Of a stretch of 26,772 nucleotides of DNA, positions 6,738-14,651 are shown piece after piece. The DNA is from CAVQGZ01 sp964356295 (GTDB lineage: Bacteria; Actinomycetota; Actinomycetes; Jiangellales; Jiangellaceae). Each line of letters begins with the position of its first letter. Within the stretch, counting starts at the first letter, position 1. Made by a program: the position numbers and the translations under genes. The stretch spans positions 1 to 26,772 of the forward strand of contig CAYHHE010000032.1 in NCBI GenBank assembly GCA_964356295.1. The letters are read 5' to 3'. Below the pieces are notes generated by a model, which did no database searches, had not been told where the DNA came from, and saw nothing but the letters and a program-made list of their open reading frames with translations.

Positions 6738-8939
6738 TTGGCTCGACGAGGGCGGCGGCGGACGGCCGCTCGGTCCAGCACTCCAGCAACGGGCCGGGCG
6801 TCCGACCTCGCGACAGAAGCCGCTGGCCGCCTCGACCACGAGCCAGACGAGGGCATGTTCCCCGTTCTGGCTCGTGTCGTGCGTGAGGTGCAGGCAGGCG
6901 TCCAGCGCGACTCCGCCAGGCCATCGGTGCGTGCGAGGTTCCAGGCCGTCGCGCTCCTCGTGCGCGAGGAGCGGGCCCGCGTCATGGCCGACGAGACGAG
7001 CACGGACGCACACCGGGCCGCCCAGCTCAAGCGCCTGGACGACGTGGCGACGGTCCTGGCGAGGACCGCTGTACGTGACACCTCCCTTCTCGCGCTGATC
7101 GGCGAGGACGCCGAGGTCTCCGAGTCCGCCAAGCTGTTCAGACGGGACCTGCTGGAGTCTGCCGGTTTCGAACCCATCCCGGTCGACACCGAGGAAGCCG
7201 CGCCCGAGTCGTCCACGCCTGTCAAGCGCAGAGTGGTGCCGCGGTCGGTCGTCGCCCGCCAGCTGGCCAACCCTTTCCTTGCCCCCGATCTCGAGGTCGC
7301 CCGACGAAGCGCGGTCCGTCCCCAACGGCTGGCGAACTGGGAGCTGCTGGGCCCGCTGCTGCGGTCATTCGAGGAGGGGGGGACCGGAGCCACGTCGTGC
7401 ATGCCCCTGCCCGATCCGCCGCCGGAAAGGGCGCCGGGGGGCCTGGAGCTGATGGCGCACCAGGCGCAGCTGGTCGCCGCCGCCGCGTCGGGGCACCGCA
7501 CCTTCCTGCTCGCGGACGAGCCCGGTCTGGGCAAGACCGCCCAGGCGTTGCTCGCGGCCCAGGCGGCCGATGCCTACCCGTTGCTCGTGGTCGCACCGAA
7601 CGTCGTCAAGACCAGCTGGGCCAGGGAGGTGGGCCTCTGGACGCCGCACCGCTCGGCGACCGTCGTCCACGGCGACGGGGAGACGATCGACGGCTTCGCC
7701 GACATCGTCATCGTCAACTACGAGCTCCTCGACCGCCACGTGGGTTGGCTGGGCGACCTCGGCTTCCGCGGCATGGTCGTCGACGAGGCGCACTTCATCA
7801 AGAACAAGTCCTCGCAGCGCTCGCAGCACGTGCTGGAGATCTCCGCGCGGATCCGCACCCGGATCGGCCGGCCCCTGCTCATGGCACTGACCGGCACGCC
7901 GCTGATCAACGACATCGATGACTTCCGGGCCATCTGGCAGTTCCTAGGCTGGATCGACGAGAACAGGCCGCTCGGAGAGCTGATGGAGGCGCTTGAGGAG
8001 ACCGAGCTGGCTCCGGGCGACCCCGGTTTCTACCCGGCAGCCCGCCGCTGCGTCATCGACATGGGCATCGTCCGCCGACGCAAGGTCGACGTGGCCGCCG
8101 ACCTCCCCGCCCGCCGGGTCGCCGACCTTCCCGTCGAGCTCGATGACGCGGCCGGCCGCTCGATCCGGGCGGCCGAGCAGGATCTCGCCCGCCGTCTGGT
8201 GGCACGGTACGAGGACGCTCTGAATCGGCGGACCCCCGGCGCGGTCGACGAGGGCATCGACCACGAGTTGGTGCGCCGGGTGGCCACCTGGGAGCGGCAG
8301 GACGCGAACACGGCCGAAGCCGGCGAGAACGTGTTCAGCATGATGCGGCGCATCGGGCAGGCCAAGAGCGGCCTGGCAGCCGACTACACCGCTCAGTTGG
8401 CCCGAAACGTCGGCAAGGTGGTCTTCTTCGCCAAGCACATCGACGTCATGGACAACGCGGAAGCGCTGCTCGCCCAGCGCGGGATCCGCTACGCCTCGAT
8501 CCGCGGGGACCAGACCCCCAAGGGCCGTCAGAAGAACATCGATGCGTTCGTCAACGATCCGAACGTTGCCGTCGTGGTGTGCTCGCTGGCCGCCGCGGGG
8601 GTGGGCCTCAACCTGCAGGTTGCCTCGAACCTGGTGCTGGCCGAGCTGTCCTGGACCGCCGCAGAGCAGACCCAGGCCATCGACCGGATCCACCGCATCG
8701 GCCAGGAGCAGCCCGTGACGGCGTGGCGCATCATCGCGGCGCAGACCATCGACTCCAAGATCGCCGAGCTCATCGACAGCAAGGCGGGGCTCGCCGCTCG
8801 CGCCCTCGATGGGTCGCACGAAGAGCCGTCAGCCGCGGCCGACGTCCATCTCGAGGCGCTCGTCGCACTGTTGACCGACGCGCTCGACCGGCCGCTCCAG
8901 GAGGGCCTGGGCAGTGCAGGCCAGACGCTTGCAGGGTGA
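6738..8939 (+). CDS. SNF2/SWI2-family DEAD/DEAH-box ATPase
   Basis: 733 residues from a TTG start with GGGAGG just upstream. The first ~230 residues are a basic, helix-rich region without recognised motifs. The SNF2 core then shows motif I LADEPGLGKT (residues about 257-266; the usual DDMGLGKT is here DEPGLGKT), motif Ia VVAPNVVKTSW, motif II VVDEAHFIKN (about 346-355), motif III LMALTGTPLIND, and in the second RecA lobe CSLAAAGVGLNL and motif VI QAIDRIHRIGQ (about 645-655). All ATPase motifs are present, so it should be active. SNF2 proteins are dsDNA translocases that remodel or strip protein-DNA complexes (RapA/HepA and SMARCAL1 are relatives). It is monocistronic, with no nuclease or methylase neighbour to suggest a defence role. 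Confidence 0.88.
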   Translation: MARRGRRRTAARSSTPATGRASDLATEAAGRLDHEPDEGMFPVLARVVREVQAGVQRDSARPSVRARFQAVALLVREERARVMADETSTDAHRAAQLKRLDDVATVLARTAVRDTSLLALIGEDAEVSESAKLFRRDLLESAGFEPIPVDTEEAAPESSTPVKRRVVPRSVVARQLANPFLAPDLEVARRSAVRPQRLANWELLGPLLRSFEEGGTGATSCMPLPDPPPERAPGGLELMAHQAQLVAAAASGHRTFLLADEPGLGKTAQALLAAQAADAYPLLVVAPNVVKTSWAREVGLWTPHRSATVVHGDGETIDGFADIVIVNYELLDRHVGWLGDLGFRGMVVDEAHFIKNKSSQRSQHVLEISARIRTRIGRPLLMALTGTPLINDIDDFRAIWQFLGWIDENRPLGELMEALEETELAPGDPGFYPAARRCVIDMGIVRRRKVDVAADLPARRVADLPVELDDAAGRSIRAAEQDLARRLVARYEDALNRRTPGAVDEGIDHELVRRVATWERQDANTAEAGENVFSMMRRIGQAKSGLAADYTAQLARNVGKVVFFAKHIDVMDNAEALLAQRGIRYASIRGDQTPKGRQKNIDAFVNDPNVAVVVCSLAAAGVGLNLQVASNLVLAELSWTAAEQTQAIDRIHRIGQEQPVTAWRIIAAQTIDSKIAELIDSKAGLAARALDGSHEEPSAAADVHLEALVALLTDALDRPLQEGLGSAGQTLAG

Positions 8940-9460
8940 GGCAGCCGGCACGCGCCGACCGGCTGGCGTGGGCTCAGAGGCCGATCGCGGTCACGCCGAG
9001 CAGCATCGCGGCCTCTAGAGCACGAGGCCGATCAGGAAGCAGCCGAAGCTGCTCTGCCGGCCTCTCACATGGGCAGGGGTGACCGCGACAGCGACGTCTG
9101 GGAACGAGTCGGTACCTCGCGGTCCCGCGACCGCCGCCGCGGTCGCGCGCTGGGCGCCGGGGCGGACCGTCCAGCCAGACACACATAGTCAGCGGCAGCC
9201 CGCGCGCGACCTGGGCATTCGTCGGCTCGACGCCGCACGACAGCCGACTATGTGTGTGGGGCGTGCACGCCCCGCGCTCGCTTTCAGGGGACCATGGGTC
9301 GCACTGACGAAGGTGTTCACCATCGGGCCGCTCCAGCACGTTCAGCTCGCGATCCCGCCGGGAGGTGTGGAAGGTAGCAGCGCCTTCGGGCCGGCGCGCT
9401 CAGGGACGAGGTCGTGGACGCACCAGATTGGGGGCAGGCAGCCGCACCGCAGAAGCGCGG
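8940..9460. other. 520-bp stretch without a convincing gene; contains inverted repeats
   Basis: No frame here has family resemblance. On the minus strand a very short end (SSFGCFLIGLVL then stop, about 9015-9050) could be the tail of a lost membrane protein. Structural features are a 9-bp stem at 9126-9147 (CGCGACCGC / GCGGTCGCG) and a spaced 12-bp inverted repeat, ACACACATAGTC at 9179-9190 with its complement at 9246-9257. The region looks like decayed sequence between two rearranged neighbours. Confidence 0.4.
9179..9257. repeat. Spaced 12-bp inverted repeat
   Basis: ACACACATAGTC (9179-9190) and GACTATGTGTGT (9246-9257) are exact inverted copies separated by 55 bp. The AT content is high for this region. 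It might mark the ends of a small mobile remnant or a regulatory site; no flanking target duplication is visible. Confidence 0.4.
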
Positions 9461-10624
9461 TCAGCGGGGCGCTTGGGGCTGTGTCACGTCGCTCCCAGCC
9501 TGACGGTGGCCCTCGGTGCCCCCACCGCCAGCCTGACCGTCTGGCTCGTGCTGGTCGCCACGGTGGTCTTCACCACCATCTCCGGGATCGGCCTGGGCTG
9601 GGTGCGGCAGCGCAGCGGAAGCCTGCTCCCTCGAGTTAGGCCCGCCCGCAGGGACCTCGGCCGTGGGACCGCCCAGCAGTGCCTGGCGTGCCTGCGCCTC
9701 CTCCCGCTCAACCTGCTCGCTCAGGAACTGGCTTCGTGCCGCGATCCGCTCGCGCAGGATGATCCGGTCGATGGGGACCGGCGTGGTCGAGCCGAGGAAC
9801 TGCAGCAGGACCCTCACGAACCTGCCCGGCTCGTCCATGTGCGGGAAGTGCCGGGACTGCTCGAAGACCTCCAGCACGCTGCCAGGGATGGTCGCCTGGG
9901 CCTCGTAGGCGTGGGTGACGGGGATCACGGTGTCCAGGGCACCCCACACGATGAGCGTGGGTCGTCCCTCAGCCAGGTAGTGCAGGTGGCTGGCATTGAC
10001 CCGCTGCCCACCCGGCTCGACGACGCTGCGCAGCGTGTGCACAAACGCAGTGCGCGCCGTGCTCTCCGCCAGCGTGGCGTACCCCCGCGCCACTTCGGTC
10101 ACCGAGGGACGCGGACGCATCGGCAAGCGACCCAGCAGCCGGCCGACGGCGGCCCCGGCTTCCCGCACATGCGTGTTCGCGATCACCGGCAGGAGGAACT
10201 CCGCTCCGGGCAGCGTCGCCGCCCGCAGGGCCAGGCTGACCTCGCGGCCGAGCCCTCCGCTCGACACCAGCACCAATCGGTCGCAGTGCTCGTAGTACTG
10301 GTAGGCGAACTGCATCGCCACGCCTCCGCCGAGCGAGTGGCCCACGACGGTGACGCGCTCGTGCCCCAGGTGCTCCAGCAGATCACGCAGCCCACTCGCG
10401 AACCCTCCGAGCGAGTAGTCAGCGCGCGGCTTGTCGGAGTCACCGTGGCCGAGGAGGTCCGGAGCGATCACGTGCGCATGCTCGGCCAGTCCCGGGATGA
10501 CGGGATCCCACGTCGCGCTGCTGCTGGTGATCCCATGGATCAGCAGCAGCACAGGAAGAGCGGGGTCACCGGCGACCCGGCAGGCCACCCGCTGGCCGTG
10601 CATGGTCACGTCGATCCGCTCCAC
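9461..10624 (-). CDS. Alpha/beta-fold hydrolase with an aberrant C-terminal extension
   Basis: 387 residues. It starts at a GTG with AGGAGG 5 nt upstream. Oxyanion motif LLLIHGITSSS (27-37), nucleophile elbow VVGHSLGGG with Ser97, acid Asp231 (VWGALD) and catalytic His259 (SRHFPHMDEPGRF) complete the triad, so the hydrolase should be active. Substrate unknown. The fold ends near residue 280 and a helical, Arg/Glu/Gln-rich tail continues to about 325. From about residue 329 the sequence becomes Gly/His/Asp low-complexity and lies antisense to a CPBP-protease remnant (9470-9640). The last ~60 residues are therefore probably read-through of foreign DNA after loss of the native stop. It is downstream of, and co-directional with, the 137-residue basic protein (71-bp gap). 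Confidence 0.8.
   Translation of the reverse strand: MERIDVTMHGQRVACRVAGDPALPVLLLIHGITSSSATWDPVIPGLAEHAHVIAPDLLGHGDSDKPRADYSLGGFASGLRDLLEHLGHERVTVVGHSLGGGVAMQFAYQYYEHCDRLVLVSSGGLGREVSLALRAATLPGAEFLLPVIANTHVREAGAAVGRLLGRLPMRPRPSVTEVARGYATLAESTARTAFVHTLRSVVEPGGQRVNASHLHYLAEGRPTLIVWGALDTVIPVTHAYEAQATIPGSVLEVFEQSRHFPHMDEPGRFVRVLLQFLGSTTPVPIDRIILRERIAARSQFLSEQVEREEAQARQALLGGPTAEVPAGGPNSREQASAALPHPAQADPGDGGEDHRGDQHEPDGQAGGGGTEGHRQAGSDVTQPQAPR
9470..9640 (+). pseudogene. Fragment of a CPBP-family intramembrane protease
   Basis: The plus strand reads LTVALGAPTASLTVWLVLVA, then TVVFTTISGIGLGWVRQR and SGSLLP. A hydrophobic helix followed by GIxLGWxRxRSGSLLxP is typical of the region just before the last His motif of CPBP (CAAX protease/bacteriocin-processing) membrane proteases. 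The expected continuation (APVLAHxxxN) is missing: after SGSLLP the frame runs into the antisense strand of the hydrolase gene. The upstream catalytic EExxxR motif is also absent. Only about 55 residues remain. Confidence 0.6.
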
Positions 10625-10695
10625 GTCAACCTCCTGACTCAGTCGACCAGTACAGCATGCACCCAGCCGACCAGCATCAAGCGGCCCTGGGTCGA

Positions 10696-11109
10696 CTACT
10701 TGGCTGCGGAGTCCGACTTGCTGAGGGACCTGTCGGCGCTACGCACCACCGTGCGCAGGAACTCGTACTGCGTCGTGGTCAGCCTGTCGGCCATCTCCAG
10801 CGCGGCGTCGACCACCTTCTCGCGCCGGGACGGGCGCTCCCCGATCGCCGGGAGAGCCTCGTCGACGGCTGCGAGGAACCGGTGCACGGCGTCGATGGCG
10901 GTTCGCTGCCCTGCCTCCACCGCCTTGAGGACGTCGTCGGAGAGCTCGGCTGTGGTGTCCACCATGCCCTTCTTCGGGGCGGCCGTGCTCTTCGGCTCCG
11001 GCTTGCGCTTCTTGACCGAGGGTCCCTTGGTGGCCGGCGCGCTCTTCTTGGCCGACGTGCTGCTCCCCGCCGTCGGTGCCTTTGGTGTCTTCGCCTTCGT
11101 CTGAGCCAT
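10696..11109 (-). CDS. Lys/Ala/Pro-tailed helical protein, phasin-like or nucleoid-associated-like
   Basis: 137 residues, started at the ATG at 11109 because GAGGAGG lies just upstream; an in-frame GTG at 11166 lacks a site. Residues 1-50 are a disordered, basic tail with repeated Lys/Ala/Pro/Thr (TKAKTPKAPT, SAKKSAPATK) like histone H1-type tails. Residues about 55-130 are amphipathic helices (AELSDDVLKAVEAGQRTAID, VVDAALEMADRLTTTQYEF) resembling phasin-type or other small helical-bundle proteins. The function is not established. It precedes the hydrolase in the same direction, so they may be co-transcribed; PHA-granule association is one possibility, DNA binding through the tail another. 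Confidence 0.65.
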   Translation of the reverse strand: MAQTKAKTPKAPTAGSSTSAKKSAPATKGPSVKKRKPEPKSTAAPKKGMVDTTAELSDDVLKAVEAGQRTAIDAVHRFLAAVDEALPAIGERPSRREKVVDAALEMADRLTTTQYEFLRTVVRSADRSLSKSDSAAK

Positions 11110-11315
11110 CGTGCCCTCCTCGCTCGCCTGACAGCCGAGGCAGTCGCCCCGGTCTGCGTTCACCACGCCGGGCCGGTGCGACTCATCGGACTCGGCGCGG
11201 GCGTACTCTCACGGGAGCACGCCGCGGCCGCGGAGTACAGAGGACTTCGACTCTCCTGCTCGGTAGCCAAGTACCTGTCTCGCCGGTCAAGGGTGCGCAT
11301 CGGGACCGGCGGGGG

Positions 11316-11517
11316 ATTGACCTACCGACGAGCGGTTGTCGCGGTTGGCGGAGCGGACGGGTCGGAGCACGTCGTTCTACCTGAAGCGGGCGCTGGCCGA
11401 GCAGCTGGACGAGCTGGAGGAGCGGTACTGGTCCGATGAGGTCGTCGATACCGGCGCGAGGCGTCCGGTCGCACCAGTCGGCCCCTGGAGGACCTCAAGG
11501 CTGAACTGGGTCTGTGA
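11316..11517 (+). pseudogene. RelB-like antitoxin gene with two frameshifts
   Basis: Pieces of one ribbon-helix-helix antitoxin lie in three frames: IDLPT (from 11316), then DERLSRLAERTGRSTSFYLK and RALAEQLDELEERY (from 11327), then SRPLEDLKAELGL ending in TGA at 11515-11517. This matches the DUF6290/RelB antitoxin pattern, in which an N-terminal DNA-binding part (RLxxLAxRTGRSxSFYL) is followed by a C-terminal PLEDLKxELGL segment. Two frame changes, near 11326 and between about 11440 and 11460, break it. The ATG/GTG start expected just before IDLP is not visible. The stop overlaps the toxin start as GTGA, the ancestral coupled arrangement. Confidence 0.7.
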
Positions 11518-11777
11518 CGACGGGCTGGGGGGTTCGTACCGCTCCGGAGTTCGACACCGCGATCAAGGAGGTGGACGGATCGACCGCGCAGGTCATCCTC
11601 GCGGCCCTGGAGGAGGTGGCTGACTCGGGTGGCCCACGCTGGCGCGGGAAGGCGCTCACCGGGGGACAGGCGTGGATACTGGCGGTACCGGGTGGCGACT
11701 ACCGGAGCATCGGGCACATCGTCGGCGAGATGGTCATCGGCGCCATCGATGTGGGCCATCGATCGACCATGGACTGA
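11514..11777 (+). pseudogene. RelE/ParE-type toxin with a compensated double frameshift
   Basis: 87 residues from a GTG overlapping the antitoxin stop. The N-terminal helices (EFDTAIKEVDGSTAQVILAA) and the end (GEMVIGAIDVGHRSTMD) are RelE/ParE-like. Between them the frame reads GGQAWILAVPGGDYR. The family's conserved RGYWRYRVGDYR is split: RGYWRYRV (11671-11694) is encoded in the +1 frame and GDYR in the current frame. An extra base, perhaps in the GGGGG run at 11661-11665, and a compensating loss near 11694 scramble about ten residues of the active strand. The ORF is open, but toxicity is doubtful. An assembly error is possible, though the antitoxin is also broken. Confidence 0.7.
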
Positions 11778-11876
11778 CGCTAGGGCGGGGACGGGTGGCT
11801 GCGACGCGACGGGGCGAGTTGCTGCCGGAACCGGGTCGAGGAGCTCTGATCTCTACAGGGCGGCCGGGCCCGCGGG

Positions 11877-12956
11877 TCAGGAGCCGGGCGCGACGACGAA
11901 GGCCGCGTCCGGGCTTGCCGAGCCGTCCAGGAGGCGGAGGTAGGCGTCCTCGAGCCCGTCGAAGCCCTTGACCTCGACGACGCGAACCCAGTCACTGGCG
12001 ACGTCGAGCAGCCCTCCCCACGCCTGGGTCAGCCGCGACTGGTAGCCGGCCGGACCCCACTCCGCAAGCCGTTTGTCGATCTGGTCGGGCGCGAAGAACA
12101 TGACGGGTTTGGGGCCGGGCAGGCGACTCTCCGAGGGTGGGGCGTCCCAGTGGGCGATCCCGACTGCGCAGCTGTACCGCAGCGCCTGGCCGAGACGCTG
12201 GTGGACGGCTGCACGGATGGCGGGGTCACCGGCGACGTCGACGAACACACTGGTCACCGGGTCGAGGCTGTCCAGGTCGGGGTAGGCGACGACCTGGTCG
12301 TAGCAACCCAGCCCGGTCGCGAACTCGACGTGGGACGGTGAGGTGAGTCCGACCACCCGCGGACGGTGGCCCGACCGCCGGGTCAGGCATAGTGCGGTGC
12401 CGGCGGCGGTCTTGCTGGAGGCGCTGGACAGGACGACCTGCGCGGCCCCGAAGTCCTTGTTGTCGGCCAGGAAGTCCTCCAGCACGAAGGACGTGACGAA
12501 CAGCGGGACGAACACCGCCTGCAGGTCCTCGGTGTCGGCGCGGTGGAGCGGGTCGGTGTCGGTGCGCTGGTAACGGTTGTAGACGCCCGGCAGGGTGGCC
12601 CTGTGGGCGACGCCGTCAGTGAACCCGTGGAGTCCGGCCCGGGTGGGTTCCACCACGAGGTGGGTGGCCATCGGGAAGTACCCGAACACCCGCGCGCCGG
12701 CCTCGATCCCCTCGGCCCGGCTGTGCTCGACGTTGGCGAACCCCCACACCGGGATCCGCCCCCACCCGTCGGAGGCGGGGAAGAACCCCCAGTAGCCCAG
12801 GGCATCCCCGGTCGCGCCGTAGGTCACGTTGTTGCTCGTCAGGCCGAACCGGTCGACCCGCAGCAGGGCCTGCCCGGGACGCAGGTCGGGGACCGGCTCG
12901 TCCACGACCCGGGTCGTGCGCAGGTCGTCCCGTCGCACCTCGAGGCAGCGCATCAT
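11877..12956 (-). CDS. DUF2855 family protein (MDR-like fold)
   Basis: 359 residues from the ATG-ATG at 12956/12953 (no strong Shine-Dalgarno). The sequence VDRFGLTSNNVTYGATGDAL and FFPASDGWGRIPVWGFANV is characteristic of DUF2855, a family distantly related to medium-chain dehydrogenases. The segment AAQVVLSSASSKTAAGTAL occupies the place of the nucleotide-binding loop, and VEVKGFDGLEDAYLRLLDG closes the protein. No enzymatic activity is established for the family as far as I know. The reading frame stays open upstream to 13769, but that extension is antisense to a helicase remnant and is not coding. The gene is full-length and divergent from that remnant. Confidence 0.85.
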   Translation of the reverse strand: MMRCLEVRRDDLRTTRVVDEPVPDLRPGQALLRVDRFGLTSNNVTYGATGDALGYWGFFPASDGWGRIPVWGFANVEHSRAEGIEAGARVFGYFPMATHLVVEPTRAGLHGFTDGVAHRATLPGVYNRYQRTDTDPLHRADTEDLQAVFVPLFVTSFVLEDFLADNKDFGAAQVVLSSASSKTAAGTALCLTRRSGHRPRVVGLTSPSHVEFATGLGCYDQVVAYPDLDSLDPVTSVFVDVAGDPAIRAAVHQRLGQALRYSCAVGIAHWDAPPSESRLPGPKPVMFFAPDQIDKRLAEWGPAGYQSRLTQAWGGLLDVASDWVRVVEVKGFDGLEDAYLRLLDGSASPDAAFVVAPGS

Positions 12957-13161
12957 CCGTGCAGCATCGCAGAGTTGCCGCGTGTGCAGGGCTGCGATGT
13001 CCTGGCGGCCGGGCCATCTACGCTCGGGTGAGATCCCGCTCGGACCCGCCCGCTTGCGCTGTCGCGACTTCCGCTGTCTCGGCGCTGCACCGGCGCTGTC
13101 CTCTCGATGACGTGCGAGTGGGCTTGAGTCGCGCCCTTCTGCACGTCCGAAGGCCTCAGTC

Positions 13162-14079
13162 ATGCCCAGCACCCTGGACGAGCCGCAGCACGCCCCGACC
13201 ACGTTCGCCGAACTCGCCGTCCCAGCCCCGATCGTCGCGGTGCTGGACCACCTCGGCTGTCCCGCACCGTTCGCCATCCAGGCAGCTGCCCTGCCCGACG
13301 CGCTCGCAGGACACCACGTCCTCGCCGGGCCCGCCGACTGGAGGACCTCATGCGTCAAGGTCACGTCCGCCTCGATGCTATCGAGGTCACCGCCCTCGAC
13401 GAGGCAGACCACATGGCCGCCCTCGGGTTCCTGCCTGCTGTGCGCCGCCTGCTGGACGCGGCCTGCCCCCAGCGATGGCCAGCGGCTGCTGTTCTCGGCG
13501 ACCGTCGACGGCGACGGCGACGGCGACGTGCTCGTGCGCCGGTACCTCCGCGACCCCCGCGTCCACGCCGTGGACGAGCCCAGCAACTCCGTTCCTGCCA
13601 TGACGCACCGTCTGGTCACCGTCCGCGCCCAGCACAAGCGCGCCGTCGTGCACGAGCTGCTGTCGGGGCCGGAGCGGACGCTGGCCTTCGCCCGAACCAA
13701 GGACGGCGCCCGCACCCTGGCGCGCCGATTGAGCGAAGCCGGCATCCCCAGCCTCGATCTGCACGGCAACCTCTCGCAAGCGGCCCGTACCCGTAACCTC
13801 GACGACTACCTCCACGGGTCAGGCTGCACGGCCCGCGCCGGCAGCACCGGGACCGTCGTCACGATTGCCACCCCCGAGCAGCGTTCGGCGGTGCGCAACC
13901 TGGTGCGCCCTGCTGCGCACCGCGAAGGTGACAGTCATCGAAGGAAACCGCGAGACCGAGGCGTCCACCACGGCATCGAACCTGCGCGCCTTCGCGCCGC
14001 GGTCTGCGGCGCCCCCGTCCGCGTCGACCAGGGCCGCCCGGCCAGTCCGCCGCGGCGCCGCGGACGCTCCCGTCGCTGA
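13162..14079 (+). pseudogene. DEAD-box RNA helicase pseudogene (RhlE/DeaD type)
   Basis: Four blocks of one helicase are scattered over frames. Block 1 (13162 on): TFAELAVPAPIVAVLDHLG and the Q-motif FAIQAAALPDALAG. Block 2 (13332-13450, another frame): RLEDLMRQGHVRLDAI and motif II LDEADHMAALGFL. Block 3 (from about 13466, first frame): motif III LLFSATVD, AQHKRAVVHELL, RTLAFARTKDGARTLAR, LDLHGNLSQ and motif VI remnant SGCTARAGSTG (normally SGRTARAG). Block 4 (from about 13900, third frame): LLRTAKVTVIEG. The Walker A/GKT part between blocks 1 and 2 is deleted, and motif V (ATDVAARGLD) between GNLSQ...NLDDY and SGCTARAG is also gone. It cannot be an active helicase. Confidence 0.82.
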
Positions 14080-14235
14080 CCGGCCAACGAACGGGTGCGG
14101 ACTCCGATGCCCGTCCGCACGGCACCCCGAGAGCACGCGCAGGCGCTGCAGACGCCCGGGCCCTCCGTTCCGGATGGTGCGTCGCCTCGACAGTGCACTC
14201 TCCTCGGCAGTCGGGCGTTGACCGGTTGTGGCCGC

Positions 14236-14349
14236 GAACTCACTGCGGTGTGCGGTGCGCACGACCTGGATCAGCAGGATGCGGTCATGGACCTCAGACA
14301 CGACGCGGTTGTCGGCGACCCGAACACGATGCCACTTCCGCTCCCGGGG
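14236..14349 (-). pseudogene. C-terminal fragment of a second RelE/ParE-type toxin
   Basis: The minus strand reads ERKWHRVRVADNRVVSEVHD and then RILLIQVVRTAHRSEF. This is the C-terminal half of a RelE toxin (family pattern WRxRVGDYRVVYEVHDxxLLVxVVRxGHRxEVY). The conserved Gly and Tyr of GDYR appear as ADNR. Nothing RelE-like is seen upstream of ERKW, and no antitoxin is present. About 38 residues remain. Confidence 0.65.
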
Positions 14350-14639
14350 CCCCGCGCCCAACGCGGCAGAAGAAACCGTCCATCGGGGTCTCATAGGCGG
14401 ACACCCCGCTAGGTGACCGCGTTCGCGCCACGAACGTCCCGTCGGGTCCGAGGCACCCAAGGCCACCCGGTACCCGATGGCGGCGTCGACGCCTGACGAG
14501 GTGCCGGCCGCCCGGATTCGGCGGGTCCTGGCGAGTCGCCGACAACCGGTGCCGGACGTGGTGGCGCTGCTCGGCGAGGCGAGGTGACCGATGCGTCTGG
14601 CCGGAACCCTGCCAGAGAGGCAGTGGCCGGGACACCCGC

Positions 14640-14645
14640 TAGAGT
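14640..14645 (+). promoter_or_regulatory. -10 box of a leaderless promoter for the 14652 operon
   Basis: TAGAGT fits the actinobacterial TAnnnT consensus, and its last base lies 6 nt before the GTG at 14652. This places the transcription start on or next to the start codon. No Shine-Dalgarno and no clear -35 box are visible. Confidence 0.45.
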
Positions 14646-14651
14646 CTGATC

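Larger units (their letters stand above)
14080..14651. other. Decayed stretch between the helicase pseudogene and the 14652 operon
   Basis: Apart from the RelE fragment at 14236-14349, the only coding-like piece is a short plus-strand end at about 14477-14587 (PDEVPAARIRRVLASRRQPV, then PDVVALLGEAR and TGA). It reads like the C terminus of a lost protein; I do not recognise its family. The rest shows no coherent frame. Confidence 0.4.

Noticed and set aside
7160..7180. TTCGAA-containing segment reminiscent of a tRNA T-arm
   Set aside because: It lies inside the SNF2 coding frame and no cloverleaf can be drawn around it.
4667..7534. 955-codon open frame on the minus strand
   Set aside because: It is antisense to the DUF6345-like and SNF2 genes; composition is Arg/Pro/Ser/His-rich without motifs, as expected for antisense frames in high-GC DNA.
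9365..11104. 579-codon plus-strand frame as one gene
   Set aside because: Only the CPBP-like piece at 9470-9640 has protein character; the rest is antisense to the hydrolase and the basic protein.
12957..13769. N-terminal extension of the DUF2855 frame
   Set aside because: The added 270 codons lie antisense to the helicase pseudogene and are Ser/Arg/Pro-rich; the family begins at 12956.
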